64,000 nt of DNA. Origin: an uncultured Lachnospiraceae bacterium (GTDB taxonomy: Bacteria; Bacillota; Clostridia; Lachnospirales; Lachnospiraceae). The position numbers and the translations under genes were made by a program. The first letter of the stretch is position 1. Every line of letters starts with the position of its first letter. The stretch spans positions 1 through 64,000 of the forward strand of contig CAMKQH010000003.1 in the NCBI GenBank assembly GCA_946414885.1, read 5' to 3'. Under the pieces are notes generated by a model that saw nothing but the letters and a program-made list of their open reading frames with translations, was not told the origin of the DNA and did no database searches. Below, piece after piece: positions 8,523 through 17,330 of the stretch.

Positions 8523-8568
8523 AGGCGTATGGGGAGGCTACAAGGCCAGAAGGCCAAAGATAAGGGAA

Positions 8569-8700
8569 ATGGACTGTTTTTGGCAGCTTGATCAGAAGAG
8601 CCTGCTGTCGGAGACGAACTTGACGGATTGGAAAACACCGCGCGCGGATGACCGTGACCAGAAGGGAGCAAAGTCCTTGCGAGGTGCAGACCCAAGGTGA
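8569..8700 (+). CDS. Possible small ORF between larC and the methyltransferase
   Basis: A 43-codon frame ends 6 bases before the next gene. The AAGGGA site is only one base from the ATG, so translation is doubtful. It contains two tryptophans and many charged residues and matches nothing I know. The 184-base gap may instead be a decayed gene or an untranslated spacer. Confidence 0.2.
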   Translation: MDCFWQLDQKSLLSETNLTDWKTPRADDRDQKGAKSLRGADPR

Positions 8701-8706
8701 ACTATC

Positions 8707-9474
8707 ATGCTCACGCAAGAACAAATTAATGAGACGTGGAACATTCGGGCCGACAATTACAACAAATACGTAAGAGAAGAATTGCTTACGGATCGGCCCG
8801 CCAAGTGGCTTGAACGGATCAAGGCAAATGCCCCGGCAGGGAACCCTTTGCGCATTCTGGATGCAGGATGTGGCCCAGGGTTCTTTTGCGTGCTTTTTTC
8901 GAAGGAAGGGCATGACGTGACGGGAATCGACGGATCGGAACGCATGCTGGGACATGCGCGCGAAAATGCGCTTTTGCAAGGCGTAAGCCCTCAGCTGATC
9001 AAAGGAGACTTCGGAAAACTGCCCTTTGGGGACAATACCTTTGATCTGGTCATTTCGCGCAACGTGACCCACACGATCCGGGAACACCTAAAGGTGTACG
9101 GTGAATGGAACCGCGTGCTAAAGCCTGGCGGCGTACTGCTGATCTTTGATGCAAACTGGCATCTGCCCTATCAGCCGGGACCCGTCCGGGAGGAAGCCAT
9201 CCGCAGGGAAAGACAATGTCTGGAGCAATATGCAAAAGGCTTTACCTATGACGGATCCTATGAATATATTGACAGCGAATTGGATCCGCCGGAGTATCAG
9301 GTCTTTGGAAGCGCGATTCGTCCTGACTTTGACTGCGGCATTCTCCGCCAGCTTCCGTTTGAGGAAATCTCTTTTGAAAGGGACGTGACGGAGGAATTAT
9401 GGAGTGAAAAAGAGAAGGTGGCGTACGGAGCCACGCCGCTCTACATGCTTCGCGCCGTGAAAAAACAGGCATAA
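8707..9474 (+). CDS. Class I SAM-dependent methyltransferase in the nickel operon
   Basis: 255 residues. Motif I is ILDAGCGPGFF, followed by the acidic GIDGSE loop and motif-IV-like ISRNVTHT, then LKPGGVLLIFDAN, all of the Methyltransf_11/25 type. It is a clear relative of the domain fused to the ATPase at 13755: both share RNVT and FDAN at matching places and a similar N-terminal W-x-I-R segment. Its place between larC and the importer points to methylation of the pincer, a precursor or a metallophore, but the substrate is unknown. Confidence 0.85.
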   Translation: MLTQEQINETWNIRADNYNKYVREELLTDRPAKWLERIKANAPAGNPLRILDAGCGPGFFCVLFSKEGHDVTGIDGSERMLGHARENALLQGVSPQLIKGDFGKLPFGDNTFDLVISRNVTHTIREHLKVYGEWNRVLKPGGVLLIFDANWHLPYQPGPVREEAIRRERQCLEQYAKGFTYDGSYEYIDSELDPPEYQVFGSAIRPDFDCGILRQLPFEEISFERDVTEELWSEKEKVAYGATPLYMLRAVKKQA

Positions 9475-9568
9475 ACCGACGAGCCGCATGGGAGCAGTCA
9501 TGAACGGATTCGTGGGCGCCGGTGGGGAGAGCATCAGCGGGATCATACGGAAATAAAGAAGGCGGAAA

Positions 9569-11164
9569 ATGAAAATGAAAAAGATAATGAAATTTAGTAA
9601 ATTGTTGTTAATACTGTGCCTTTTGTTTGCAATGACGGCATGCAGCAAGGCTTCTGAGGAATCTTCCGCGCAAGGGCAGGGAGGACAGAGTCAGAGCGGA
9701 CAGGGCGCGCAGGGAGTTCAGGGTGCCAATGCGGAGCCGAAGCTGATCAGGCTTGCCGAGAGCTTCTGCTATACCAGTTTGGACGTACACAAGGATTATT
9801 ACGGATGGTATACCTCCATTTACGGAGTGTCAGAGACCTTATTCCGCGTGTCAGACGACATGTCGATCATACCGCTTCTGGCAAAGGACTATTCCGTGAG
9901 TGAGGATGGTAAGACTTGGACGTTCCAGATTGCAGACGCGACGTTTTCCAACAAAACGCCCGTGACTGCCGACATGGTGAGCCGCAATCTCCGGCGCGCA
10001 GCGAAGGAGAATGAGAGATTTGCCTATCTGGCTAGCTTCGCGTATGCGACGGAGGGCGAGAAAACCTTAAAGATCACGACGCCGGACGTTTATCCGACGA
10101 TGCTCAGCGACCTTACCGCGCCGGAGCTTGGCATCATGGATCTTGACAACACGACGGATTTTGACAACGCTCCCGTCTGCACAGGACCCTTTGTGATCAA
10201 ATCCTTTGAGCCGGAAGGTACTGTGGTCGTAGAGAAAAACGCGGCTTATTGGAATGGCGAAGTAAAGCTAGACGGCGCTACGTTTTACTACATGCAGGAT
10301 GACGAGACGAAGTTAAATGCAATGCAGGCCGGTGACATTGACGGATATACCAGCGTTACTGCAGCTGCAAAACAGATCTTGGCAGCGGATCCCGCATCTT
10401 ACGTGCTCACGGAGATCCCGGCAACGCGACTTCAGTTTTACGTATTGAACAAAAACCGTTTGGATGATAAAGTAAGACAGGCAGTCAATCTGACGGTGGA
10501 CGTAAATTCCATCGCAGATTTCCTTGGCGGAACGGTTTCGCCTGCAGTAGGACCTTTTAGTGCGGCAGCTCCTTATGGAAAGGTAACGAAGCCGGCCGTA
10601 GATACTGCAAAGGCAAAGAGCCTGCTGGAGGAAGACGGTTACGTGATGGGATCTGACGGCTATTATGCAAAGAACGGTGAGACGCTGACCCTGAGCATTG
10701 GCTATTATGCAGCCCGTTCACTGGATTCCATCGCCGTTTTGATGCAGGATCAGTTTAAGAACGTCGGCATCAAGGCTGTTTTGAACGTACAGGAAGATCC
10801 TGACAGCACTTACGTAGCAACCGGAGAGTATGACGTAGCGCTATATTGCATGATCGCAGATAAGTCAGGCGACCCTTATTACTGTTGCGACGCATTGTTC
10901 AGAAAAGGCAGCAAGTGGGCGCTGGCAGGTTTTGCAAACCAGAAGTGTGAGGATCTGATCGATCAGTTACAGTATGAAACTGACGTTAATCAGCGTGCGA
11001 AGCTCGCAAACCAGATCGTTCAGATGAGCATAGACGACAATGCCTTTGGTTACGTTGGCCTATTCAACAAGACGACGGTTACGGCTAAGGGAGTTACCGG
11101 CATTGCGGAGAATTGTCCCTTTGACTTTTACGGAGTCAGCGCGGATACGGACGTAAACAAGTAA
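9569..11164 (+). CDS. Substrate-binding lipoprotein of a nickel/peptide ABC importer
   Basis: 531 residues, SBP family 5 (NikA/OppA/CntA type). A lysine-rich N-terminus, a hydrophobic stretch and the lipobox MTACSK give lipid anchoring at the cysteine. A Gln/Gly/Ser-rich linker of about 25 residues follows. Family features such as TFSNKTPVTADMV and the late EDPDSTYVATGEYD region are present. It captures the ligand outside the membrane for the permeases that follow. Context with larEBC favours nickel or a nickel chelate; oligopeptide remains possible. Confidence 0.88.
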   Translation: MKMKKIMKFSKLLLILCLLFAMTACSKASEESSAQGQGGQSQSGQGAQGVQGANAEPKLIRLAESFCYTSLDVHKDYYGWYTSIYGVSETLFRVSDDMSIIPLLAKDYSVSEDGKTWTFQIADATFSNKTPVTADMVSRNLRRAAKENERFAYLASFAYATEGEKTLKITTPDVYPTMLSDLTAPELGIMDLDNTTDFDNAPVCTGPFVIKSFEPEGTVVVEKNAAYWNGEVKLDGATFYYMQDDETKLNAMQAGDIDGYTSVTAAAKQILAADPASYVLTEIPATRLQFYVLNKNRLDDKVRQAVNLTVDVNSIADFLGGTVSPAVGPFSAAAPYGKVTKPAVDTAKAKSLLEEDGYVMGSDGYYAKNGETLTLSIGYYAARSLDSIAVLMQDQFKNVGIKAVLNVQEDPDSTYVATGEYDVALYCMIADKSGDPYYCCDALFRKGSKWALAGFANQKCEDLIDQLQYETDVNQRAKLANQIVQMSIDDNAFGYVGLFNKTTVTAKGVTGIAENCPFDFYGVSADTDVNK

Positions 11165-11206
11165 AGAGCGCAAAAAAAATCTGGCAGGAGAAAGGAGAGG
11201 AAGCTA

Positions 11207-12133
11207 ATGATTAAGTACGTAGGAAAGCGCCTGTTTCATTTGGCGTGGATCATGTTAGCGGTCAGCTTTCTCACCTTTCTTTTAATGTATCTGACGCCGG
11301 GAGACGCGGCTTCGAAAAAGCTTTCCGCACAAGGCGTGGCGGTCTCGGAAGAAGTGCTGATGCAGACAAGGGAGAACATGGGATTGCTCCGGCCGTTTTT
11401 CATTCAGTACGGCGACTGGATGCTCCATGCGATGCGCTTTGATCTCGGCGTTTCCTTTAAGGACGGCTTTCCGGTTGCGGAAAAGCTATGGAAGGGTCTA
11501 AAGAATACGGCAATCCTGATGGTCGTAAGTATTTTGCTGTCCCTGCTGGCTGCGGTGCCACTGGCATTTCTGGCGGCGCTGAAAAAGGATTCCGTATTTG
11601 ATCACGGGATCCGGCTGATCAGTTTTGTTGGAAATTCCATTCCCAACTTTTTGATTTCCGTGCTTTTGATTTATTTTATATGTGTCAGGGCAAAGCTGCT
11701 TCCCGTGGTGGCGGATAAGAGCGTGCGCGGGCTGATTCTGCCTTGTCTTGCGCTGTCCATACCAATCATCAGCAGGTTTGTAAGGCAGTTTCGCGCGGAA
11801 TTCCTTGAACAGCTGGGTAAACCGTTTGTAGCGGGTGCAAGGGCAAGAGGCGTCAAGGAGTTTTACGTGTTAAGGGACGTTTTTCACAATGCGTCCATCA
11901 ATATTTTGACAATCGTTGGATTATCCGTCGGAACGCTTCTTGGCGGAAGCGTCGTGATCGAAACGATTTTCCGCTGGCCGGGGCTTGGGAAGCTCGCGAT
12001 GGATGCCATTACCAACCGGGATTATCCGGTGATCCAGGGATTTGTGCTCCTGACCTGTGCCATTTACGTGACCGTAAATCTGATCACGGATATCAGCTAT
12101 CATTTTATCGATCCAAGATTGCGGGAAAGGTAG
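11207..12133 (+). CDS. ABC importer permease, NikB/DppB type
   Basis: 308 residues with AAAGGAGAGG before the ATG. It is an inner-membrane permease with an N-terminal helix, a periplasmic-side domain and about five further helices. The EAA-type coupling loop is near GARARGVKEFYVLRDVF. It is the first of the two permease subunits and pairs with the 12143 product. Confidence 0.92.
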   Translation: MIKYVGKRLFHLAWIMLAVSFLTFLLMYLTPGDAASKKLSAQGVAVSEEVLMQTRENMGLLRPFFIQYGDWMLHAMRFDLGVSFKDGFPVAEKLWKGLKNTAILMVVSILLSLLAAVPLAFLAALKKDSVFDHGIRLISFVGNSIPNFLISVLLIYFICVRAKLLPVVADKSVRGLILPCLALSIPIISRFVRQFRAEFLEQLGKPFVAGARARGVKEFYVLRDVFHNASINILTIVGLSVGTLLGGSVVIETIFRWPGLGKLAMDAITNRDYPVIQGFVLLTCAIYVTVNLITDISYHFIDPRLRER

Positions 12134-12142
12134 GAAACGGAC

Positions 12143-12976
12143 TTGAAAAAGAGAAAAATACCTTTATCGCACTTGAAAACAAAGCTCTGGATCTTCCTGG
12201 CACTTGCGGGCTTCCTGATCATTTTAAGTCTGCTCGCGCCGCTTTTGTGCCCCAATGATCCTTTCGCAACGTCAGCCAAAGTCATGAATCAGGCGCCATG
12301 CAAGGAGTTTCCCATGGGAACGGACCGCTATGGGAGGTGTATTTGCTCCCGCGTTCTTATGGGGGCCAGAACATCCATATTTTCTGCCGTTTCGCTGGTG
12401 ATGATCACGTTTGTCGCAGGAACGGTTTTGGGACTAATCGCCGGATGGTTTGAGGGCGTGGCAGACAGTCTGATCATGCGTCTGGCAGACGTCATGCTGG
12501 CATTCCCGCAGATGGTGATCGCCATTGCCGTCGCAGGCATTTTGGGCGGAGGAATGGGGAATGCCATGCTGGCAATGGGAATCACGGGATGGACAATCTA
12601 TGCGCGTCTTGCAAGGGCGCAGGTTCTTTCGCTCAAAAAAGAGCCCTACGTACAGGCGGCAAAGCTTTCGGGATGTAATGCCGTTACAATCATGGTAAAG
12701 ACGCTGTTGCCAAACATGCTTGGACCCCTGATCGTAAATGCGACAACTCAGATCGGAGTGATGATGATCGGCATTGCAGGTCTTTCGTTTCTTGGCATTG
12801 GCGTAACGGAACCGCAGGCAGAATGGGGCAGCATGATCAATTTGTCGAGATCCTACGTGCAGCTTGCGCCATGGGCCGTATTTGCGCCTGCAGCGGCCAC
12901 GGTTTTGACGGTCATGATCTTTAATTATCTTGGTGATTGCCTCAGGGACTATCTGGAAGTGGGAGGGAAAGAATGA
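12143..12976 (+). CDS. ABC importer permease, NikC/DppC type
   Basis: 277 residues from a TTG start that follows AGGAAACGG and lies 9 bases after the previous stop. The family's LCPNDPF and MGTDRYGR segments near residues 36-60 identify the C-type permease. The coupling loop is AKLSGCNAVTIMVK. Its stop overlaps the next start (ATGA), so the ATPase is translationally coupled. Confidence 0.92.
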   Translation: MKKRKIPLSHLKTKLWIFLALAGFLIILSLLAPLLCPNDPFATSAKVMNQAPCKEFPMGTDRYGRCICSRVLMGARTSIFSAVSLVMITFVAGTVLGLIAGWFEGVADSLIMRLADVMLAFPQMVIAIAVAGILGGGMGNAMLAMGITGWTIYARLARAQVLSLKKEPYVQAAKLSGCNAVTIMVKTLLPNMLGPLIVNATTQIGVMMIGIAGLSFLGIGVTEPQAEWGSMINLSRSYVQLAPWAVFAPAAATVLTVMIFNYLGDCLRDYLEVGGKE

Positions 12977-13758
12977 AGAAGGAAACAGTCTTGGAAATCC
13001 TTTCCCTGACCGCCGGGTACGGAGAGAAAAACATCATAGAGGATTTATCCTTTACGTTGGAGCGCGGTGAGATTTTTTGTCTTGCAGGAGAAAGCGGAAG
13101 CGGGAAAAGTACGGTGTTAAAGGCGCTGATCTCATCACCGGAGATTCAATTGAAGTCGGGAGAGATCCGGTTAGAGGGAACAGAATTGTCATCTCTCTCT
13201 CTCAAGAAGCGTCATAAGCTTTGCACCAGAAAAATGGGCATGGTGTTTCAAAGTCCCGGTGCGGCCTTCAACCCAATCCGCCCATACAGAAAGCAGTTTA
13301 TTGAAACGCTAAAGAGCCACGGGATCTATGAGAAGGCTTCTTTTATACGGCAGGTAAGGGATGCGTTTGAAAAAGTGGATCTGAAGGATGCGGAGAAATT
13401 ACTGAGCGAGTGCCCGTACATGCTCAGCGGCGGAATGAATCAGCGCATGGCACTTGCGTTGGCCATGCTGTCAGGTCAGGAAATCCTGCTTTGCGATGAG
13501 CCTACCAGTGCCCTGGATGCTACCATCCAGCTTCAGGTGGCACAGGAATTAAAGAAGCTTCGGGACGAGAGCGGCATTTCTCAGATCATAGTGACGCACA
13601 ATCTTGCAATGGCGGGTTTTCTGGCTGACCGTATTGGGATAATGCATCAGGGCAGGCTTATCGAACTGGGGACGGCAGATGAGATATTAAATCATCCTCG
13701 GCATGATTACGTAAAGAGCCTGATCGCGGCAATTCCTAAGCTTGGAGGAACGCTATGA
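12973..13758 (+). CDS. ABC importer ATPase, NikD/DppD type
   Basis: 261 residues; ATG at 12973 overlaps the permease stop. Walker A GESGSGKST, signature LSGGMNQR, Walker B ILLCDEPTSALD and switch THN are intact. The C-terminal oligopeptide/dipeptide ABC region is short. It forms a heterodimeric motor with the 13755 product, to which it is again coupled by ATGA. Confidence 0.92.
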   Translation: MKKETVLEILSLTAGYGEKNIIEDLSFTLERGEIFCLAGESGSGKSTVLKALISSPEIQLKSGEIRLEGTELSSLSLKKRHKLCTRKMGMVFQSPGAAFNPIRPYRKQFIETLKSHGIYEKASFIRQVRDAFEKVDLKDAEKLLSECPYMLSGGMNQRMALALAMLSGQEILLCDEPTSALDATIQLQVAQELKKLRDESGISQIIVTHNLAMAGFLADRIGIMHQGRLIELGTADEILNHPRHDYVKSLIAAIPKLGGTL

Positions 13759-15221
13759 TTCTAGAAATAAAGAATCTTTCAAAAACATATGGCGACAAAC
13801 AGGCAGTAAATCAGGCGCTGAAGGGCGTTAGTTTTTCTCTAAAAAAAGGTGAGATCCTGGGAATTGTCGGAGAGAGCGGGAGCGGAAAGACGACGCTCCT
13901 TAAGCTTGTCAGCGGACTCGAAAAGCCGGATGCGGGAGATATTCTTCTTGACGGGAAGCCCTTGTCCGCCAAGCGCACAAAGGATGATTACCGCAGGATG
14001 CAGATGATCTTTCAGGATGCAGTGGCTTCCTTTCATCCGAGAAGAACCATTGCGGATTCCATCCGGGAGACGACAAACAGTCTTCTGGGAAGGGCGGAAA
14101 AACCAGACTTAAATGAGCTTTCTGAGCGCGTAGGACTGTCAATAGAGCTCATGGAGCGCAGGCCCGGAAATCTTAGCGGCGGACAGTGCCAACGATTTGC
14201 GATCGCCAGGGCGCTTTCGGTTCATCCCGAGATCCTGCTCTGCGATGAGATCACAAGTGCGCTCGACGTATCCAATCAGGCGCAGATTCTGCGGCTTCTT
14301 TCCGGAATCTGCAGGGACACGGGAACCTCCGCCTTGTTTGTGTCGCATGATCTTGCGGTGGTAAGTAATCTGTGCGACCGGATCCTTGTCATGAAGGACG
14401 GCGTTATCGTGGAAGAGGGTGACGCGCGGCAGATCATCCATGAACCCAAGGAAGCCTATACCCAAAAGCTGATCGAATCGGTGATGGAAGTGAAGGACGT
14501 AAGAGAGCGCGTTCAGAAATATTGGACGATCCGGACAAAAGATTTTAATGCCATCCGACTGAATGAGCTACATGATGAGATCAGCGACCGCTGGAGCGCT
14601 GAATTAAATGCGAGAATTCCCTGTGGCAAAGCGCTGGACATATTGGATGCGGGAACGGGAACGGGTTATTTTGCCGTACTGCTTGGCAGGGAGGGCCACC
14701 GAGTGACGGGGATTGACCTGACGGCATCCATGCTGGAGGAAGCACGGAAAACAGCTGAACTGTTTAAGGTCGATGCAGGCTTTCTGCAAATGGACGTTCA
14801 GGAGACAGACTTTGCAGAGGAAAGCTTCGACGTGATCGTAACGAGGAACGTGACCTGGACGCTTCCTGATCCCGGGAAAGCATACAATGAATGGTACAGG
14901 CTCTTAAGGCCCGGAGGGATTCTTCTAAATTTCGACGCGAATTATGCAGACAACGTCCGCAATCATAATCAGAAGGAATCTTGGGTGAAGCCGAAGGACG
15001 TGTATGGGCATATCGGGATCACAAAGGAACTGAGTGAAGAAAATGCCGGGATCACGCTGGCCATGCCTGCCAGCAGGCACCACAGACCGCAGTGGGACGG
15101 AATTCTTGCCAAGGAGGCAGGCTTTTCGGAGTGGGGGGCGGATGAAGAGGTCGGTAAGAGGGTTTTGCGGGAGCATGACCTGAGTGATGCTCCGTTATTT
15201 TTGTTTTGGGCAAGAAAATAA
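13755..15221 (+). CDS. NikE-type ATPase fused to a SAM methyltransferase
   Basis: 488 residues, about twice the usual ATPase length. Residues ~1-245 are a complete ATPase with Walker A GESGSGKTT, signature LSGGQCQR, Walker B ILLCDEITSALD and switch SHD. After a linker near 245-255, residues ~255-488 are a class I methyltransferase with motif I ILDAGTGTGYF, GIDLTASM, RNVTWTL and LRPGGILLNFDAN. There is no internal stop or frameshift at the junction (about 14490-14530). The methyltransferase resembles the separate enzyme at 8707. The fusion ties a methylation step to nickel/metallophore uptake. Last gene of the operon. Confidence 0.88.
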   Translation: MILEIKNLSKTYGDKQAVNQALKGVSFSLKKGEILGIVGESGSGKTTLLKLVSGLEKPDAGDILLDGKPLSAKRTKDDYRRMQMIFQDAVASFHPRRTIADSIRETTNSLLGRAEKPDLNELSERVGLSIELMERRPGNLSGGQCQRFAIARALSVHPEILLCDEITSALDVSNQAQILRLLSGICRDTGTSALFVSHDLAVVSNLCDRILVMKDGVIVEEGDARQIIHEPKEAYTQKLIESVMEVKDVRERVQKYWTIRTKDFNAIRLNELHDEISDRWSAELNARIPCGKALDILDAGTGTGYFAVLLGREGHRVTGIDLTASMLEEARKTAELFKVDAGFLQMDVQETDFAEESFDVIVTRNVTWTLPDPGKAYNEWYRLLRPGGILLNFDANYADNVRNHNQKESWVKPKDVYGHIGITKELSEENAGITLAMPASRHHRPQWDGILAKEAGFSEWGADEEVGKRVLREHDLSDAPLFLFWARK

Positions 15222-15255
15222 GCGCAGTGCGGTGCGTGCAATGCGCTTATTTTTT
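15215..15255 (+). terminator. Intrinsic terminator of the lar/nickel operon
   Basis: AAAATAAGCGCA pairs perfectly with TGCGCTTATTTT (12 bp) and ends in a T-run. It begins within the stop codon of the last operon gene. Confidence 0.92.
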
Positions 15256-15270
15256 GTGCAGATGCATGGC

Positions 15271-16689
15271 CTAAGGCGTGGCCTGCTTCAAAATAAAGTC
15301 TGCAATCTCATCCGTTAGTTCTTCCGGAAATTCAGCCAACTGATAGTAATTTGAGGTCTTTGCATCAATTTTATATCCTACGTGACTCTGATCATCAAAG
15401 ACGCGGATTTTCACGAAATCATCTTTGCCAAACGAATCCTGCCACAGATCACGGTCAGCCTCATAAATCTGGCGATCCAGGAGACTATTGAGGATCAGCG
15501 TGGGTACGTGGGCGTTTCTGATGGATTTCAGGGTCGTCAGCTTATTGTAGGAAGCCCAATAGTAGTCGGGGCAGGAGAAGTAGTTCGTTCCCTTCGCCGA
15601 AGCTTCCGTAACGGCCGCCGCATTTTCAGCCATTCCGCGGTACATGGAAGCAACGGCAGGAGCCTGCTCGGCATATTGGTCAGCGGCGACGTCTGCAAGA
15701 TGTCTTGCCGTTCCGTTCCAAAGGATCAATCCCTTTGCAGGGTGGCGGCCTATGAGCTCTGCGGCAATATTGACGCCGAGACTGTGTCCCAAGTACCAGA
15801 GTTCACTGGAAGGACGTTCGCTTTCCAACCAGGAGATCGCGGAATTCAAATCCGTAAAGTATTCTTCTTCCAGAGTGTCCGTATTCTTACATTCTGAGGC
15901 AAAATGAAAGGTTCTCTTTTCGATCCGAAGGGAAGAGATGCCTTTTTCTGCAAGCCCCCGCGACAGGTCCTGGAAGGTGGGAAGGATACCAATGGTCTCA
16001 TTGTAATCAGACGGTCCGGAGCCAGGGATGAGAAGCGCCGTCGGCGCATTTTCCTGCGTAGCCTTGACATATACGGCGTTCAGAGTAAAATCTCCGCTCT
16101 GCAGCGGGAAATAATGCTCCGTAACGCCATTGTCCAACGTGACGTCAAAAGGCTTTTCAATGCGCAGGTCATAATAATATCCGGAAATCTGAAGGTGATC
16201 CAAGGCAAGCTGAAAATCTGCCTTCGCATTTTCAAACACCAGAGTCCCACAATAGCTGCCGTTGTTTTCTTTTCCTAAAAGCCGTTCATTCTCTACGCCC
16301 TTGATCTCTCCAAACACTTGGAAATTCCCGCAGAACATATATTGGAATGCTTCTTCGTCAAACATGGATTTGAGGACGCTGGAAGAATAGTCGTACAGGC
16401 TGGTCACGTCTCCCTTTTTCCACTCTTGCATGAAGAGAGCATAGAGCTCTGCATTCGTGGTGGGAGCCGAAGTGATCTCTGCCTTTGTTTCCTCAGTTGA
16501 AGCATCCTCAGAGCTTTGCGACTGTGTAGCGCTTTCGTCGCTTGCGGACGAGGCAGGGGCGGACTCTGCGTTGGAAGAGGACCCGGCGGATTCAGAAGCT
16601 GCGGGGCTGCCACCACTGGGTTCGGTTGCATTACCGTTGCTGCAGGCGGTTAACAGACAGATCATAGCGATAAATATTAGTTTTTTCAT
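15271..16689 (-). CDS. Secreted lipoprotein with DUF3887-like and alpha/beta-hydrolase domains
   Basis: 472 residues. The signal peptide ends in the lipobox LLTACSN. A Ser/Ala/Glu-rich linker runs to about residue 75. A ~100-residue DUF3887-like domain (from NAELYALFMQ) precedes an alpha/beta hydrolase with oxyanion segment LIPGSGPSDYN, nucleophile GHSLG, acid NSLLDRQ and histidine SHVGY. It should be an anchored extracellular esterase or peptidase; the substrate is unknown. It is transcribed divergently from the BlaI-type repressor. Confidence 0.85.
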   Translation of the reverse strand: MKKLIFIAMICLLTACSNGNATEPSGGSPAASESAGSSSNAESAPASSASDESATQSQSSEDASTEETKAEITSAPTTNAELYALFMQEWKKGDVTSLYDYSSSVLKSMFDEEAFQYMFCGNFQVFGEIKGVENERLLGKENNGSYCGTLVFENAKADFQLALDHLQISGYYYDLRIEKPFDVTLDNGVTEHYFPLQSGDFTLNAVYVKATQENAPTALLIPGSGPSDYNETIGILPTFQDLSRGLAEKGISSLRIEKRTFHFASECKNTDTLEEEYFTDLNSAISWLESERPSSELWYLGHSLGVNIAAELIGRHPAKGLILWNGTARHLADVAADQYAEQAPAVASMYRGMAENAAAVTEASAKGTNYFSCPDYYWASYNKLTTLKSIRNAHVPTLILNSLLDRQIYEADRDLWQDSFGKDDFVKIRVFDDQSHVGYKIDAKTSNYYQLAEFPEELTDEIADFILKQATP

Positions 16690-16771
16690 GTTGTCAATTC
16701 TCCATTATGTTTACGACGTGATGATTTGCACGAGATTCGAGTTTCCGTAATCTTTGGAATTACGTAAGCAT

Positions 16772-16800
16772 AGTGTATGACAACGGCGAAGAAATGTCAA
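16772..16800 (-). promoter_or_regulatory. Promoter of the lipoprotein hydrolase gene
   Basis: On the minus strand TTGACA (16795-16800), a 17-base spacer and TACACT (16772-16777). It is back to back with the repressor promoter; the two -35 boxes are 11 bases apart. Confidence 0.75.
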
Positions 16801-16811
16801 AAGAAAAATAC

Positions 16812-16862
16812 TTGACAAATGTGGGACTATAGTTATAGATTAAAAATGGTCTATGATTATAG
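16812..16862 (+). promoter_or_regulatory. Promoter with two dyad operators before the BlaI-type gene
   Basis: TTGACA (16812-16817), a 16-base spacer and TATAGA (16834-16839). Two similar dyads, CTATAGTTATAG (16827-16838) and CTATGATTATAG (16851-16862), cover the -10 box and the start region. Each extends to GACTATA or TATAGTC on its outer side. Autorepression by the BlaI-type protein is the natural reading. Confidence 0.75.
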
Positions 16863-16932
16863 TCCTTTTTCGACAAACGAATTAAAGAATTGGAAGAAAA
16901 AGGATTGAAAAAGAAAGGACTGGCAGAACGTC

Positions 16933-17295
16933 ATGGAATACGCAAAGCTTTGTGACAGCGATTATCGCTTTATGTGTATCGTATGGGAGAACGCGCCGGT
17001 GAATTCCGGTGAGCTTGTGAAATTATGTCAGGAAAGATTGGGTTGGAAAAAGTCCACGACCTATACGGAAATCAAGAAGCTCTGTGAAAAGGGCTTTATC
17101 AAAAATGATGATGCCGTGGTCAGCGTGTTGATTCCAAAGAAGGAAGCGCAGGAAAAGGAAACGGAGTATTTTCTGGAGCGTACCTTCGATAACTCTTTTC
17201 TAAGCTTTTTTACTGCTTTTCTTGGCGGAAGGAAATTGACAAAGAAGGAAGTAAAAGAACTAAAGAAACTGATCGAAGAGCACCGCGAGAAATAG
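16933..17295 (+). CDS. BlaI/MecI/CopY-family transcriptional repressor
   Basis: 120 residues, the family length. The N-terminal winged helix includes the MCIVWENAPVNSGELV and WKKSTTYTEIKKLCEKGF segments. The C-terminal ~45 residues are the helical dimerisation part. The usual partner, a BlaR1/MecR1 M56 protease-sensor, is absent; a different membrane protein follows at once. Inactivation may therefore need a distant protease or another signal. Probably regulates itself and perhaps the divergent hydrolase. Confidence 0.9.
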   Translation: MEYAKLCDSDYRFMCIVWENAPVNSGELVKLCQERLGWKKSTTYTEIKKLCEKGFIKNDDAVVSVLIPKKEAQEKETEYFLERTFDNSFLSFFTAFLGGRKLTKKEVKELKKLIEEHREK

Positions 17296-17330
17296 GCTGA
17301 TAGTATTTGGACCTTTGGGAGGCAGGGATC

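Noticed and set aside
8707..9474. LarA or a racemase in the lar operon
   Set aside because: The gene after larC is a SAM methyltransferase with motif I; no LarA-like sequence was found in the window.
16812..16862. Rho-independent terminator before the BlaI gene
   Set aside because: The dyads are AT-rich, sit on a good promoter and are separated like operators; they are better explained as repressor sites.
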